Origin: an uncultured Traorella sp.
Lineage (GTDB): Bacteria > Bacillota_I > Bacilli_A > Erysipelotrichales > Erysipelotrichaceae
DNA length: 29,766 nucleotides
Direction of reading: 5' to 3'
NCBI GenBank assembly: GCA_945919165.1
Contig: CAMEIZ010000004.1
Location: 1 to 29,766, forward strand
The position numbers and the translations under genes were made by a program. Under the pieces are notes generated by a model. The model searched no databases and was not told where the DNA came from. It worked only from the letters and a program-made list of their open reading frames with translations. This document shows positions 1 through 7,253 of this stretch, piece by piece (position 1 is the first letter of the stretch; each line of letters begins with the position of its first letter).

Positions 1-785
1 TCTTTCATATAATGAGGAAGTTCAATAAGAAACACTTGAATAACATCATTCAACGTTGTCACCTCTGGCAGAATACTCATCTCATAGATTGCTTCACTTG
101 GATGATAAAAAATCCCCAATAATAATACAATCATGATCGGCCCAATACTTCCAAATGCCACAAGTCCAAAACTATCTTGTGATTGAGAATGATAGGAAGC
201 ATTTAACCCTATTCCCAATGCCATAATAAAGGGAACAGTAATTGGCCCTGTTGTCACCCCACCGGCATCAAAAGCAACAGATACAAATTCATTTGGTGCA
301 ACCCAAGAAAGAAGCAGCAAAAAGATATAAAACATAATTAAAAGCTTCGATAATGACAAGTGAAAAAGAATCCTCAAAACTGCTAATGCAAGAAAAATCC
401 CTACACCAAAAGCCACTGAATAAATTAACACTTCATTTGGAATTGAAGCTACCTGATTCGCAAGCACCTGTAAATCCGGTTCAGCTACTGTTATGATAAA
501 TCCCATAGCAAAACACAAAGCAACAACCACAATGAGCTTTTTGGATTTAAATAATTGTGAGCCGATTCCTTCCCCTAAAGGTATCATTGACATCTCAACA
601 CCAAACTGAAAAAATCCCATGCCCATGATTAACAAAAAAGCCCCGCTTATAAATAGTGCAACCGTTGATAATTCCAAAGGAATCAACGTCACACTTAAAA
701 GCAGGACAATGCTTGTAATTGGTAAAACAGCTTGAACAGATTCATTGATTTTCTCTTTTAATTTCTGATTGACTTTAACCTTCAA
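1..785 (-). CDS. DUF1538 family integral membrane protein (partial, C-terminus beyond window)
   Basis: The reverse strand from 785 is open to the window edge, giving 261 codons without a stop. The start is a TTG at 783-785, placed by a strong AGGAGG ribosome binding site 7 nt upstream. The translation is very hydrophobic, with repeated Gly/Phe-rich membrane segments and the segment AEPDLQVLANQV, which I associate with the DUF1538 (PF07556) membrane family. The family is of unknown function, and a transport role is only a guess. The C-terminal part is missing because of the window boundary. No downstream gene is visible, so the operon context is unknown. Confidence 0.75.
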   Translation of the reverse strand, partial: MKVKVNQKLKEKINESVQAVLPITSIVLLLSVTLIPLELSTVALFISGAFLLIMGMGFFQFGVEMSMIPLGEGIGSQLFKSKKLIVVVALCFAMGFIITVAEPDLQVLANQVASIPNEVLIYSVAFGVGIFLALAVLRILFHLSLSKLLIMFYIFLLLLSWVAPNEFVSVAFDAGGVTTGPITVPFIMALGIGLNASYHSQSQDSFGLVAFGSIGPIMIVLLLGIFYHPSEAIYEMSILPEVTTLNDVIQVFLIELPHYMK

Positions 786-807
786 TCCACCACCTCCTGT
801 TAATTTC

Positions 808-836
808 AGTATACGGGATTTCATAATCAAAGTCAA
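808..836 (-). promoter_or_regulatory. sigma-A type promoter of the DUF1538 gene
   Basis: On the minus strand TTGACT (831-836) is followed after exactly 17 bp by TATACT (808-813). The -10 lies 22 bp upstream of the TTG start, with AGGAGG in between. Both hexamers match the consensus at five of six positions. Confidence 0.7.
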
Positions 837-845
837 ATAAGCTGT

Positions 846-1226
846 TCATTCCTTATTTTTTTGTGTTTTAACTCCAAAACTAAAATACAAAATGTGAAAA
901 ATCCATATTCCTAAAAGAACCATACTGCCAATTGGTACTTCTCTCATCATGATAAATCCAATTAACATCAAAACAGTTACGCTGACCATGATTCGAATTT
1001 TTGTCATTCTTGTCATACCTTGTCCCTTTACATAGCTTTCAAGGTTCTTTTTATAGAGATTTGTCGCACAAAATTTGTCATGGATTTTCTTAGAGCTTTT
1101 TGCGAAACAAAAAGCAGCCATCAGGTAAAATGGAACGGATGGTAAAAACGGTAATACAACTCCCAGTGAACCTAAACCTACTCCCACAAAACCCACTATC
1201 ATATAGATTATTTTTTTAATTCTCAT
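846..1226 (-). CDS. DUF454 (YbaN-like) small inner membrane protein
   Basis: This is a 126-residue protein with an N-terminal hydrophobic stretch (about residues 6-40, containing GLGSLGVVLPFLPSVPF) and another hydrophobic region at about 80-115. The Gly-rich start followed by LPxxPFxLxAxxCFAKSS is the pattern of the DUF454/YbaN family, whose function is unknown. The start is supported by AAGGAG 5 nt upstream. It lies 36 bp downstream of the ABC transporter gene at 1263-2918 on the same strand and is probably the last gene of that operon. DUF454 genes occur beside exporter-type ABC genes in other anaerobes, so it may be an accessory protein of the transporter, but this is inference. Confidence 0.75.
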   Translation of the reverse strand: MRIKKIIYMIVGFVGVGLGSLGVVLPFLPSVPFYLMAAFCFAKSSKKIHDKFCATNLYKKNLESYVKGQGMTRMTKIRIMVSVTVLMLIGFIMMREVPIGSMVLLGIWIFHILYFSFGVKTQKNKE

Positions 1227-1262
1227 AGCTTCTCCTTGTATCTGTTTAAGATATTAATCTTT

Positions 1263-2918
1263 TTAACTCATTCTTCCACATTCAACAGAGTAAATCTTAT
1301 CTGCTCTTTTTAAAGTAGAAAAACGATGGGAAACCAGTACAACGGTTTTATCTTGTTTTTCTTCTTGAACTGATTTTAAAATAATGGCTTCATTCAAACT
1401 GTCTAGATTACTTGTCGGCTCATCAAGAAGCATAAAAGGTGCATCATGTAAAAAGGCCCGAGCCAGTCCTATTCTTTGACGTTCTCCTCCCGATAAGCTC
1501 TCTCCCAATTCTGCTACCGGCGTTTCATACCCAAGCGGCAGACTTTTAATAAAGTCATGAATGGAAGCTTTTTTACACGCTGATTCAATTTCTTCATCAC
1601 TGGCATCCAGCTTAGCTATTTTAATATTGTTTTTTATACTATCATGAAATAAATGTGTTTCCTGAGTAACATAACTTTCCATATTGCGAAGATTTGAGGT
1701 ATTGATCTTATCGATATTGGATTTACTGATTTGAATATTACCGCTTTGTACTTCCCAAAATCGCATCAATAGCTTCAAGAAAGTAGATTTACCGCTTCCG
1801 CTTTTCCCTTCAATACCAATCAATGAACCCTTGGGTATCTCAATTGAAACGTCATCCAATATCTTTTCTTGACCATAAGAAAAACTAACATGCTTAGCCA
1901 AGGCTCCCTTAAATTCAATTTCTTTCTGATTGCTTATTTCGTTTACAACGGGAATTTCATCAAGAATATCCAATACACGATTCCCTGCTGCAAATGTATG
2001 CTGAAGGGTACTGCCAAGATTCGCCAACGCAACACATGGACCAAAAGAACTCATAAGTGCTAATGTTGAAATCAAGACACCATCAAATGTAATCCATGAT
2101 TTTTGATAAAAAATCGCTGAAGTCATCAGCATGACTAAATCGAACAATAAAATCAATGACTGTGTCAAAGCCTGATTTTTTGCTGCCATCTTGTTTAATC
2201 TTTCTTCATCCGAAATCAAGGCTATTGTCTTTTCCTTCATTTTTTCCATTCTTTTTTCATTTTGATGATATTGTATGATCTCATCCATTCCTCGTAAGCT
2301 TTCTAAAACAAAAGAACTTAATTCACCTGTTTTAGTTTGAAACTTCAGTCCATCATCTCCACTCATTTTTGATATCACAACAGGAAGAATCCCGCCAATA
2401 AAAAAATATGCCATGAATGCAATCAATCCCAATACAACATGATAACTCCCAATGAAAAAACACATTACGAGTGAATAGATAATAGCGATTAAAATAGGCG
2501 ATATGGTATGAGCATAAAATACTTCCAATAATTCTATATCAGCAGTCAGGATGGTGACTAAATCACCCTTGTCCTTTTCTTCAAGCTTCGCCGGACATAG
2601 TTTTCTTAAGGATTGAAATACCTGATCACGAAGTAAAGCTAACACTTTAAAAGCCAGATCATGATTACATGACTGTTCTTTATATCGTAAAACACCTCTC
2701 AACAGAGCAAAAACACAAATACTGATAAACAAAACCTTGAATGATTCATTTCCCGCTGGGCTAATAACCTTTAATATTCCAAAACCTCCAAAAACAGTAA
2801 TAAAAGATGCACACAAATGACCGACTACTCCAAAAAATACTGCTGACATCATTGTTTTCATCAAAGGTCGAATCAATACAAGCAAACGCTTCATAATAAC
2901 AAAACCGTTTCTTTTCAT
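1263..2918 (-). CDS. CydC-like ABC exporter half-transporter (permease + ATPase)
   Basis: This is a 551-residue fused membrane/ATPase subunit. About six hydrophobic segments fill residues 10-320. The nucleotide-binding domain carries Walker A GKSGSGKST (371-379), the signature LSGGERQR (475-482), Walker B FMLLDE (495-500) and an H-loop His at 531. I chose the ATG at 2918 over an upstream in-frame ATG at 2969, because the latter would lie 43 bp inside the preceding gene, whereas 2918 follows that gene's stop by 8 nt and is preceded by GGAG. The protein ends soon after the H-loop, so its C-terminus is slightly short for the family. It probably forms a heterodimer with the product of 2927-4651. 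Substrate is unknown: CydDC exports reduced thiols or heme-related compounds, but no cytochrome bd genes are visible here. Confidence 0.85.
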   Translation of the reverse strand: MKRNGFVIMKRLLVLIRPLMKTMMSAVFFGVVGHLCASFITVFGGFGILKVISPAGNESFKVLFISICVFALLRGVLRYKEQSCNHDLAFKVLALLRDQVFQSLRKLCPAKLEEKDKGDLVTILTADIELLEVFYAHTISPILIAIIYSLVMCFFIGSYHVVLGLIAFMAYFFIGGILPVVISKMSGDDGLKFQTKTGELSSFVLESLRGMDEIIQYHQNEKRMEKMKEKTIALISDEERLNKMAAKNQALTQSLILLFDLVMLMTSAIFYQKSWITFDGVLISTLALMSSFGPCVALANLGSTLQHTFAAGNRVLDILDEIPVVNEISNQKEIEFKGALAKHVSFSYGQEKILDDVSIEIPKGSLIGIEGKSGSGKSTFLKLLMRFWEVQSGNIQISKSNIDKINTSNLRNMESYVTQETHLFHDSIKNNIKIAKLDASDEEIESACKKASIHDFIKSLPLGYETPVAELGESLSGGERQRIGLARAFLHDAPFMLLDEPTSNLDSLNEAIILKSVQEEKQDKTVVLVSHRFSTLKRADKIYSVECGRMS

Positions 2919-2926
2919 AGCATATT

Positions 2927-4651
2927 TTACTCCTTTCCATAATTTTCTAACGACTGCTGAGATTGCCACAATTCATAATAAGATCCTTTTAAATCAAGCA
3001 GCTGTTGATGATTTCCGCTTTCCACAATTCTTCCCTCATCCATCACATAAATCACATCTGAATCGATGACATTAGCCAGACGGTGTGAAATCAGAACAAC
3101 CGTTTTTATCTTAGCTAATTGATGAATGATTTGCATAATATCATTTTCACTTTCCACATCAATATTTGATGTTGCTTCGTCAAAAATATAAATCTTACTT
3201 TCATGCAGAAGCGCTCTGGCTAAACAAAGACGCTGTCTTTGACCACCGCTCAAATTACTTCCTCTCTCCATTAGAAAAGTCTCTAATCCATTTTCACTTT
3301 TAAGAAAATCCTTTAGGTTTACTTGTTCAATTGCATGCCATAAATCTTGATCACTGGCTGAAGGATTTCCCATCAAAAGATTTTCACGAACAGTCCCTTT
3401 AAACACATAGCTTTGAAAGCTGACATACGTGATCGTTTCCATTAAACTTTTTTCTGAAAGATTGTTAAGTTGAGTATCTCCTATTTTGACCAATCCTTGT
3501 ACATTTTTGTATTTCCCCATCAAAATTGAAGAAAGAGTTGATTTTCCACAGCCGCTTTTCCCGACAATTGAAACAAAACTGCCCATTGGAATTTTCATAT
3601 TGACATGTTGAATCACATCTTGATCATTTTCATATGAAAATGAAAGATTCTCACACTCAATCGTATAATCATCTTTTACTTCTTCACTAACAGAATCCTC
3701 AACTTCCAAATCTAAAAGATAAAAAATCGTCTCACTTGCAGCCACCCCATTCATCGCAATATGAAAATAGGATCCCAGAAGTCGCATAGGAATAAAAAAA
3801 TCAGCCGAAATCAAAATGATAAACAAACACCCTTTTAAAGAAATCATACCATCTTGAAACTGACAAACAGCCATTATAATACCCAAAGCCGTTCCACCAT
3901 AAGCAACTAAATCCATAATCGTAATTGAATTGAGCTGCATATAGAGTACTTTCATTGTTATTTGACGAAATTTTTCAGCTTCCTCATTCATTTTCTTATT
4001 CTTATATTCATCAGCCTGATAAATTTTGAGTGTTGTTAATCCTTGTAGATTTTCAAGAAAGGTATCTTTTAATGAACTATATTCTCCCCAATATTTTGCC
4101 AACAGTTTTTTAGCCCATGTCTGTACTGCCGCAATCGAAATTGGAATAAGGGGTACACAGATAAACAGAATTGCTGCACTTTTTAAGCTGATCAGGCTGA
4201 CAACAGCAAAAAGTGTTAATGGAACCAACATCGCATAAAAGAACTGCGGTAAATATGACCCAAAATATGTTTTTAACTGATCTACTCCTTCTACAGCGAC
4301 TGCCATCACCTTAGAAGTCTCTGTTTTTTCTTTATAAGATGCTCCCAAATCCAGCATCTTTTGATATATCAACTCACGAAGTGATACTTTCACTTCTTTA
4401 GAAGATAAAAAGCTCATTCTTCCTGCTGCCTGAATACATAAATAACGAAGAAATAAGACAATAGATATACTCATTCCTAAAATCCCAAAATCATTGGCAT
4501 GAAGACGCTTTTCAAAAAGATTTGCGATAAATATAGACAAAACTGCCATCATTCCTATATTCAAACCTTCAGAAAGCCATTGAAATACTACATTCATCCA
4601 AACATATTTTTTACTTTTTCCCATCAAAGCAAATATTCGCTTATTGATCAT
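2927..4651 (-). CDS. CydD-like ABC exporter half-transporter (permease + ATPase)
   Basis: This is a 574-residue half-transporter. Hydrophobic segments span residues 20-310 and the ATPase domain follows, with Walker A GKSGCGKST (364-372), signature LSGGQRQR (467-474), Walker B IYIFDE (487-492) and H-loop His at 523. Start ATG 4651 has GGGAGGA about 8 nt upstream. It is the first gene of an operon with the second half-transporter (8 nt gap) and the DUF454 gene, which suggests a heterodimeric exporter of the CydDC/LapB-like class. The leader contains an unusually dense group of inverted repeats over the promoter, so the operon is probably controlled by a repressor encoded elsewhere. Confidence 0.85.
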   Translation of the reverse strand: MINKRIFALMGKSKKYVWMNVVFQWLSEGLNIGMMAVLSIFIANLFEKRLHANDFGILGMSISIVLFLRYLCIQAAGRMSFLSSKEVKVSLRELIYQKMLDLGASYKEKTETSKVMAVAVEGVDQLKTYFGSYLPQFFYAMLVPLTLFAVVSLISLKSAAILFICVPLIPISIAAVQTWAKKLLAKYWGEYSSLKDTFLENLQGLTTLKIYQADEYKNKKMNEEAEKFRQITMKVLYMQLNSITIMDLVAYGGTALGIIMAVCQFQDGMISLKGCLFIILISADFFIPMRLLGSYFHIAMNGVAASETIFYLLDLEVEDSVSEEVKDDYTIECENLSFSYENDQDVIQHVNMKIPMGSFVSIVGKSGCGKSTLSSILMGKYKNVQGLVKIGDTQLNNLSEKSLMETITYVSFQSYVFKGTVRENLLMGNPSASDQDLWHAIEQVNLKDFLKSENGLETFLMERGSNLSGGQRQRLCLARALLHESKIYIFDEATSNIDVESENDIMQIIHQLAKIKTVVLISHRLANVIDSDVIYVMDEGRIVESGNHQQLLDLKGSYYELWQSQQSLENYGKE

Positions 4652-4669
4652 TTTGAATTCCTCCCTATT

Positions 4670-4745
4670 AGTTAGCGTTATCTAACTTTATAGTCAAAAC
4701 AAAGTGGTGACCAACTATGTTAGTCACCACTAACTATTTTAGTTA
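4670..4745. promoter_or_regulatory. operator cluster in the leader of the CydDC-like operon
   Basis: Several inverted repeats lie between the -10 element and the ribosome binding site. GTTAGCGTTATCTAAC (4671-4686) and GTTAGTCACCACTAAC (4719-4734) share the layout GTTAG-N6-CTAAC, 48 bp apart. TAACTA-TTT-TAGTTA (4731-4745) overlaps the -10. A 27-bp near-perfect palindrome spans 4704-4730 (GTGGTGAC arms, one mismatch in 12). This is typical of MarR- or TetR-type repressor sites, but no regulator gene is adjacent. Confidence 0.6.
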
Positions 4746-4770
4746 TACCATTTGCATAAAAATCTGTCAA
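4742..4770 (-). promoter_or_regulatory. promoter of the CydDC-like operon
   Basis: On the minus strand a perfect TTGACA (4765-4770) and TATAAC (4742-4747) are separated by 17 bp. Transcription should start near 4735, inside the inverted repeats listed separately. Confidence 0.75.
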
Positions 4771-4787
4771 ACAAAAATTTGAACTCT

Positions 4788-5585
4788 TTACAGAGGTAAA
4801 TCCCTTTTCTTAAAAATGACAGAAGCCAAAATCATCCACACAATACTTCCCAATAAAAGAGAAATTGCCCAACATAAAGCATTAGAATCAAAAGCAGCCA
4901 GTTTTTTCGGATCAAAAAGTGTGAGTGGTGTAAAATATTTCAGAAAATCAACTGTATCACTTACTTTTGAGAGCATCTGAATCAACACAAAACAGCCACC
5001 CAGCCCTGCTCCTAAACCAATAGAAAATTTCGTTTCATTAAAACTGCAGGCAAATAGAAAACACATGGATGAAAGAAAGGCATGCAGAAAGAATAAAGCT
5101 AGATTCACCCACAGAAAAGAAAGAACCTCAATGCCTTCTTTAAACATCAAAGAAGAAACACCCAAAATCAACACACTGACATAAGCGATGAGAAGAAAAT
5201 TCCAGACTAACAAAACAAAGAGCTGAGTTCTAAGAAGAACATTACGATTATAAGGGACAGCGAGCAAATAAGCCATTGATCCCTGATCAATATATCTGGC
5301 CATTAAGCGATGACATAAGATAACTGAGAATACAAAAGGAATCACAATCAGTAAGAAGCCATAAAGATAATTCAAAATAAAATCCAGAAGTGTTAAGCCG
5401 GGATCCACCATTCCAAAAGCAGCAAATAGTTCCGGCATGGCTGTTGCCATCATATTTAAACTTTCTCCTAGTTTTGGATCATACATGGCAACAATCACAG
5501 ACCCGTATAAGGTTACTATGGCAGCAAAAATCAAAAAAATCTTAACATTTGATTTCATTTCTTTTTTAAAAAGCGTTCCATTCAT
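4788..5585 (-). CDS. ABC-2 type transporter permease
   Basis: This is a 265-residue membrane protein with about six hydrophobic segments, the overall form of ABC-2 family permeases. The start chosen is ATG 5585 (MNGTLFKKEMKSN), which has GGAGGGG upstream. A longer in-frame start at 5654 would lie deep in the upstream ATPase gene. The gene overlaps the end of the ATPase gene by 20 bp, so the two are translationally linked. Together with the ATPase and the TetR gene it makes a three-gene self-regulated exporter operon. The substrate cannot be read from the sequence; antibiotic or lipid export is common for this arrangement. Confidence 0.8.
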   Translation of the reverse strand: MNGTLFKKEMKSNVKIFLIFAAIVTLYGSVIVAMYDPKLGESLNMMATAMPELFAAFGMVDPGLTLLDFILNYLYGFLLIVIPFVFSVILCHRLMARYIDQGSMAYLLAVPYNRNVLLRTQLFVLLVWNFLLIAYVSVLILGVSSLMFKEGIEVLSFLWVNLALFFLHAFLSSMCFLFACSFNETKFSIGLGAGLGGCFVLIQMLSKVSDTVDFLKYFTPLTLFDPKKLAAFDSNALCWAISLLLGSIVWMILASVIFKKRDLPL

Positions 5586-6465
5586 GATTATCCCCTCCGT
5601 AATAATGAAGGAAAAGTTCCTCCAGTGACTGACTCCTTGCATTGATTTCAACAATCTGAACCTGACTTAAACGATGAAGCAGTTCATTGACTTCCCCTTT
5701 AAGAAAAAAGGATACGCGATGATGATCAACCTTAACATTTTGATAATAATCGGCAAATTTACGTGCTTCATGTTCATTTTCAAATTCAATTTCATAATAC
5801 TTTTGACGATTTTTTCGAATATTATCCATTTTCTCAACGGCAATGATCTGACCATCTTTGATCATAACCACTCGATCGCAGGTGTGTTCAACTTCTTCAA
5901 AAATATGCGAGGACATCAAAATCGTTTTGCCTCTTTCTTTTTCTTTTTGAATCAATTCTACAAACTTATTCTGCATCAGGGGATCTAACCCACTGGTTGG
6001 CTCATCCAATATCAAAATATCAGCATCCCCCATAAACGCTATGACAATACCGATCTTTTGTTTCATTCCTTTGGACATCCTTTTGATTTTTCCTTTTGGA
6101 TCCAGTTCAAGAAAGCGAATCAGCTCCTGCATTTTTTCCTTATTTTTGATCTTTTTCATCTTGGCCATGAATTCAATAAATTCCAATCCATTCATATCAT
6201 TCATAAACGCAATTTCACCTGGTAAATATCCAATACTGCCCTGTACCTCACTTGCCTTTTCAAAACAGTCTTTTTCAAAGATCGTAACCTTTCCCTTATC
6301 CGGTTTAATAAAGCCCATCAGCTGTCGGATAGTTGTTGTTTTTCCACTTCCATTAGGACCTAAAAATCCTACAACTTCACCTTTTTGAACATCAAAACTC
6401 ACATCAAAAACACCCTTATGTCCGCCATAATCCTTCGTGATGTTTTGAATCTCAATCACACTCAT
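5566..6465 (-). CDS. ABC transporter ATP-binding protein (drug/antibiotic-type)
   Basis: This 299-residue cytoplasmic ATPase has Walker A GPNGSGKTT (36-44), a degenerate signature RMSKGMKQ (about 129-136) in place of LSGGQ, and Walker B ILILDEPTS (150-158) followed by GLD. The MSKGM form of the signature is usual in the drug/antibiotic ATPase subfamily paired with ABC-2 permeases. A C-terminal extension of about 80 residues follows the core. The start is ATG 6465 with AGGAGG upstream; an in-frame ATG at 6513 would lie inside the TetR gene. It overlaps the TetR gene by 14 bp and the permease gene by 20 bp. Confidence 0.88.
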   Translation of the reverse strand: MSVIEIQNITKDYGGHKGVFDVSFDVQKGEVVGFLGPNGSGKTTTIRQLMGFIKPDKGKVTIFEKDCFEKASEVQGSIGYLPGEIAFMNDMNGLEFIEFMAKMKKIKNKEKMQELIRFLELDPKGKIKRMSKGMKQKIGIVIAFMGDADILILDEPTSGLDPLMQNKFVELIQKEKERGKTILMSSHIFEEVEHTCDRVVMIKDGQIIAVEKMDNIRKNRQKYYEIEFENEHEARKFADYYQNVKVDHHRVSFFLKGEVNELLHRLSQVQIVEINARSQSLEELFLHYYGGDNHEWNAF

Positions 6466-7081
6466 TTTCTTCCTCCTTGTAACAAATTCGTTTAAAAATT
6501 CTCTTCCAGCCACTAAATTCCTGCATCATTTCATTTACATCCAGTTTTTCTTTTCTTCTTTTTTTATCAGAAAGATAACCATCTGCCATCCACAGCATCA
6601 TTTTATATATCTGTATCGGATCCACATCTTTTTTAAACTTACTCCAGTCAATATTCTTAAAATAATTACCAAAAACATCCTGTGTAATCTGATTTATCCG
6701 CATCGCTATTTCATCACTGACCTCACTTTTCTGCGGATAATATGCCTTCATAATAAAATCCAGCATATAAGGGTATTCGCGCATGATTTCAGCTTTGATC
6801 ATGGCACCACAGTCAATCAAATCAAAAAAATCAGTGATCTCCCATATAGAGGATTGTTCAATATGCTGATTCATGACTACCATACAAAAATCAAACAAAT
6901 ACATGTAAAAGCTTTTTTTGTTTTCAAAATAGTAAAACAATAATCCCTTTGAAATAGAAGCCTTGTAGGCAATATCGTCACAGTTAGCATCTTTATAATC
7001 ATTCATACCAAATACTTCCATACCTGCATGAATAATTTTCATTCTTTTTTCTTCAGTCAATTCAAAAAATTTTTCTTTCAT
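6452..7081 (-). CDS. TetR/AcrR family transcriptional regulator
   Basis: This is a 209-residue protein with an N-terminal TetR helix-turn-helix of the form DDIAYKASISKGLLFYYF at about residues 32-49, followed by a helical ligand-binding domain. The start is ATG 7081, with AAGGGG about 8 nt upstream; the in-frame ATG at 7114 lacks such a site. It is the first gene of an operon with the ABC ATPase and permease (14 bp overlap), so it probably represses its own operon and responds to the exported substrate. It is divergent from the gene at 7254. Confidence 0.85.
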   Translation of the reverse strand: MKEKFFELTEEKRMKIIHAGMEVFGMNDYKDANCDDIAYKASISKGLLFYYFENKKSFYMYLFDFCMVVMNQHIEQSSIWEITDFFDLIDCGAMIKAEIMREYPYMLDFIMKAYYPQKSEVSDEIAMRINQITQDVFGNYFKNIDWSKFKKDVDPIQIYKMMLWMADGYLSDKKRRKEKLDVNEMMQEFSGWKRIFKRICYKEEENECD

Positions 7082-7253
7082 AAGCAAGCCCCTTATAGTT
7101 TCATTGTATATCATTGACTATTTTTTACAACCCTCAGATTTCACCATTTTATTTTCAACAATTTTCAATATATGTTCAAAATTTTCAGTAAAAATTTTAC
7201 TTTTTTAAAAAAACGAATTAAAATAATTTCATATTTTAATAAGGAGCAGAATT
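7082..7253. promoter_or_regulatory. divergent intergenic region with AT-rich palindrome
   Basis: This 172-bp gap separates the TetR operon (minus) from the activase gene (plus). A 15-bp palindrome with 7-bp arms, AGTAAAA-A-TTTTACT, lies at 7187-7201 and could be an operator. TATACA at 7096-7101 is a possible -10 for the TetR gene, and TAAAAT at 7219-7224 a weak -10 for the plus-strand gene. The AT-richness makes all of these uncertain. Confidence 0.35.

Noticed and set aside
1869..2063. Small plus-strand frame within the ABC transporter gene
   Set aside because: It is antisense to a well supported ABC ATPase, without family similarity or a ribosome binding site. The same applies to the other frames lying opposite to real genes.
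4670..4745. CRISPR-like or mobile repeat array at the repeated GTTAG/CTAAC sites
   Set aside because: The repeats are short, inverted, overlapping and placed on a promoter, with no spacer pattern or cas genes. They fit operators.
5674..5988. Plus-strand hydrophobic frame opposite the ABC ATPase
   Set aside because: It is Phe/Ile-rich because it reads the complement of Lys/Glu-rich codons. It has no start signals and lies over a clear ATPase gene.
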